From contig DKAU01000151.1 in assembly GCA_002450925.1 (NCBI GenBank), positions 1 through 5,733 on the forward strand: a DNA stretch of 5,733 nt. The letters run 5' to 3'. Below the pieces are notes generated by a model that made no database searches, had not been told where the DNA came from, and was given only the letters and a program-made list of their open reading frames with translations. Positions 4,825 to 5,733 of the stretch are shown here, piece by piece. The position numbers and the translations under genes were made by a program. Each line of letters starts with the position of its first letter. Position 1 is the first letter of the stretch. This DNA comes from Thiobacillus sp. UBA6918. GTDB taxonomy: Bacteria > Pseudomonadota > Gammaproteobacteria > Burkholderiales > Thiobacillaceae.

Positions 4825-5733
4825 ATGGCAGACGGTTTGCAACTCACCCCCGATGGCCAGCTAAAACACCTGTTGACGCTGGATGGCCTGCCTTCCCGTA
4901 TTCTTACCCAGATTCTCGACACTGCCGAAACCTTCATGGATGTCGGCGAACGTGACGTAAAAAAGGTACCCCTGCTTCGCGGCAAGGCCATCTTCAATCT
5001 GTTCTTCGAACCATCTACCCGGACCCGCACGACCTTTGATATTGCTGCCAAGCGTCTGTCAGCAGATGTAGTCACACTCAATATCGCTGCTTCGGCTCAA
5101 TCCAAGGGCGAAACCGTGCTGGACACCGTAGCCAACCTGACGGCAATGCACGCCGACATGTTTGTTGTGCGACATTCCCAATCCGGTGCTGCGCATTTCA
5201 TCGCCAGCCACGTCGCGCCGCACATCGCCGTGGTGAACGCTGGCGACGGCCGTCATGCCCACCCGACCCAGGGACTGCTCGATGTCTTCACCATTCGCCG
5301 TTTCAAGGGTGCCTTTCACAACCTGCGTGTCGCCATCATCGGCGACATCCTGCACTCGCGTGTGGCACGCTCGCAGATCCACGCGCTGACCACGCTAGGG
5401 GTACCGGAAGTGCGTGTGATCGCACCACGCACTCTCCTGCCCACGGATGTAGAACAGATGGGTGTGCACGTATACCACGACATCAAGGCTGGCCTGAAAG
5501 ACGTTGATGTCATCATCATGCTGCGCCTGCAGAACGAGCGCATGAAAGGCGCATTGCTGCCCTCATCGCATGAATATTTCAAACAGTACGGACTGACTGC
5601 CGAAAAACTGGCCCTCGCCAAACCCGATGCCATCGTCATGCATCCCGGCCCCATGAACCGCGGCGTGGAAATTGATTCCGAAGTGGCCGATGGCGTGCAG
5701 TCGGTGATTCTGAAACAGGTCACCTACGGCATC
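4825..5733 (+). CDS. pyrB: Aspartate carbamoyltransferase catalytic subunit PyrB (3' truncated by the window edge)
   Basis: PyrB condenses carbamoyl phosphate and aspartate into N-carbamoyl-aspartate, the committed step of pyrimidine synthesis. The frame runs 303 codons to the edge without a stop; family length suggests about 20-35 residues are missing. Active-site elements are complete: Ser64-Thr65-Arg66-Thr67 for carbamoyl phosphate, Lys94 in Ser-Lys-Gly-Glu, Arg116, His146 and Gln149 in His-Ala-His-Pro-Thr-Gln, Arg179, Arg234 and the His-Pro-Gly-Pro loop (273-276). The first 20 or so residues (Leu-Thr-Pro-Asp-Gly-Gln-Leu-Lys-His-Leu, then Leu-Asp-Gly-Leu-Pro) form an N-terminal extension of the Pseudomonas class. 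Val-Arg-His-Ser-Gln-Ser-Gly-Ala-Ala-His-Phe is also that type, whose enzyme forms a complex with a dihydroorotase-like PyrC and lacks a PyrI subunit. No clear Shine-Dalgarno precedes the ATG, which starts 1 nt after the pyrR stop, so reinitiation is likely. Confidence 0.96.
   Translation, partial: MADGLQLTPDGQLKHLLTLDGLPSRILTQILDTAETFMDVGERDVKKVPLLRGKAIFNLFFEPSTRTRTTFDIAAKRLSADVVTLNIAASAQSKGETVLDTVANLTAMHADMFVVRHSQSGAAHFIASHVAPHIAVVNAGDGRHAHPTQGLLDVFTIRRFKGAFHNLRVAIIGDILHSRVARSQIHALTTLGVPEVRVIAPRTLLPTDVEQMGVHVYHDIKAGLKDVDVIIMLRLQNERMKGALLPSSHEYFKQYGLTAEKLALAKPDAIVMHPGPMNRGVEIDSEVADGVQSVILKQVTYGI

Noticed and set aside
4485..5081. 198-codon open frame on the - strand opposite pyrR and the start of pyrB
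   Set aside because: It lies opposite two clearly conserved genes, is compositionally a codon-bias shadow, and its product has no recognisable domain or sensible start context.
5059..5723. - strand open frames of 107 and 135 codons opposite pyrB
   Set aside because: PyrB is complete and conserved throughout on the + strand; the antisense peptides show no family features.
1..5733. Mobile element, CRISPR array, tRNA/rRNA or defence-type system
   Set aside because: No repeat arrays, transposase or integrase motifs, or RNA-gene signatures were seen; the window is filled by conserved housekeeping genes.

Overview
The window looks like part of a betaproteobacterial chromosome, probably from a respiratory lineage near Nitrosomonadales/Gallionellales. 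This placement is inference. It rests on moderately GC-rich coding DNA, a System I (Ccm) cytochrome c maturation operon, a yqgE-ruvX-pyrR-pyrB cluster of the kind seen in beta/gammaproteobacteria, and a Pseudomonas-like aspartate transcarbamoylase. All genes are on the + strand and the sequence is almost entirely coding.

Bases 3-3219 hold the distal half of a ccm operon: the C-terminal half of ccmF (cut by the left edge), then ccmG, ccmH and ccmI. These genes are tightly coupled: a 3-nt gap between ccmF and ccmG, then 4-nt ATGA overlaps at ccmG/ccmH and ccmH/ccmI. Together they cover the late steps of periplasmic cytochrome c assembly. CcmG and CcmH handle the disulfide and reduction chemistry of the apocytochrome CXXCH motif, CcmI chaperones the apocytochrome, and CcmF with CcmH attaches haem. 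The upstream genes (ccmA-E and the start of ccmF) lie outside the window.

Bases 3220-3342 are the only real intergenic gap, 123 bp. It is more AT-rich than its surroundings and holds an imperfect 13-bp inverted repeat, a weak sigma70-like promoter candidate and a small open frame with a better Shine-Dalgarno than the gene it overlaps. I see no classical intrinsic terminator after ccmI.

Bases 3343-5733 hold yqgE (DUF179/AlgH family), ruvX (yqgF; pre-16S rRNA nuclease / resolvase-like), pyrR and pyrB, the last cut by the right edge after 303 codons. Spacing tightens along the cluster: 22 nt, then a 20-nt overlap, then 1 nt. This suggests one transcript with translational coupling, linking rRNA maturation with pyrimidine synthesis. 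PyrR has no leader attenuator of its own here.

The first 36 bases are a perfect spacerless palindrome ending inside the ccmF reading frame. This is most simply an assembly or fold-back artefact at a contig end. I found no mobile element, CRISPR array, tRNA/rRNA gene or convincing new system. The window is conserved housekeeping DNA with a few small regulatory-looking structures.
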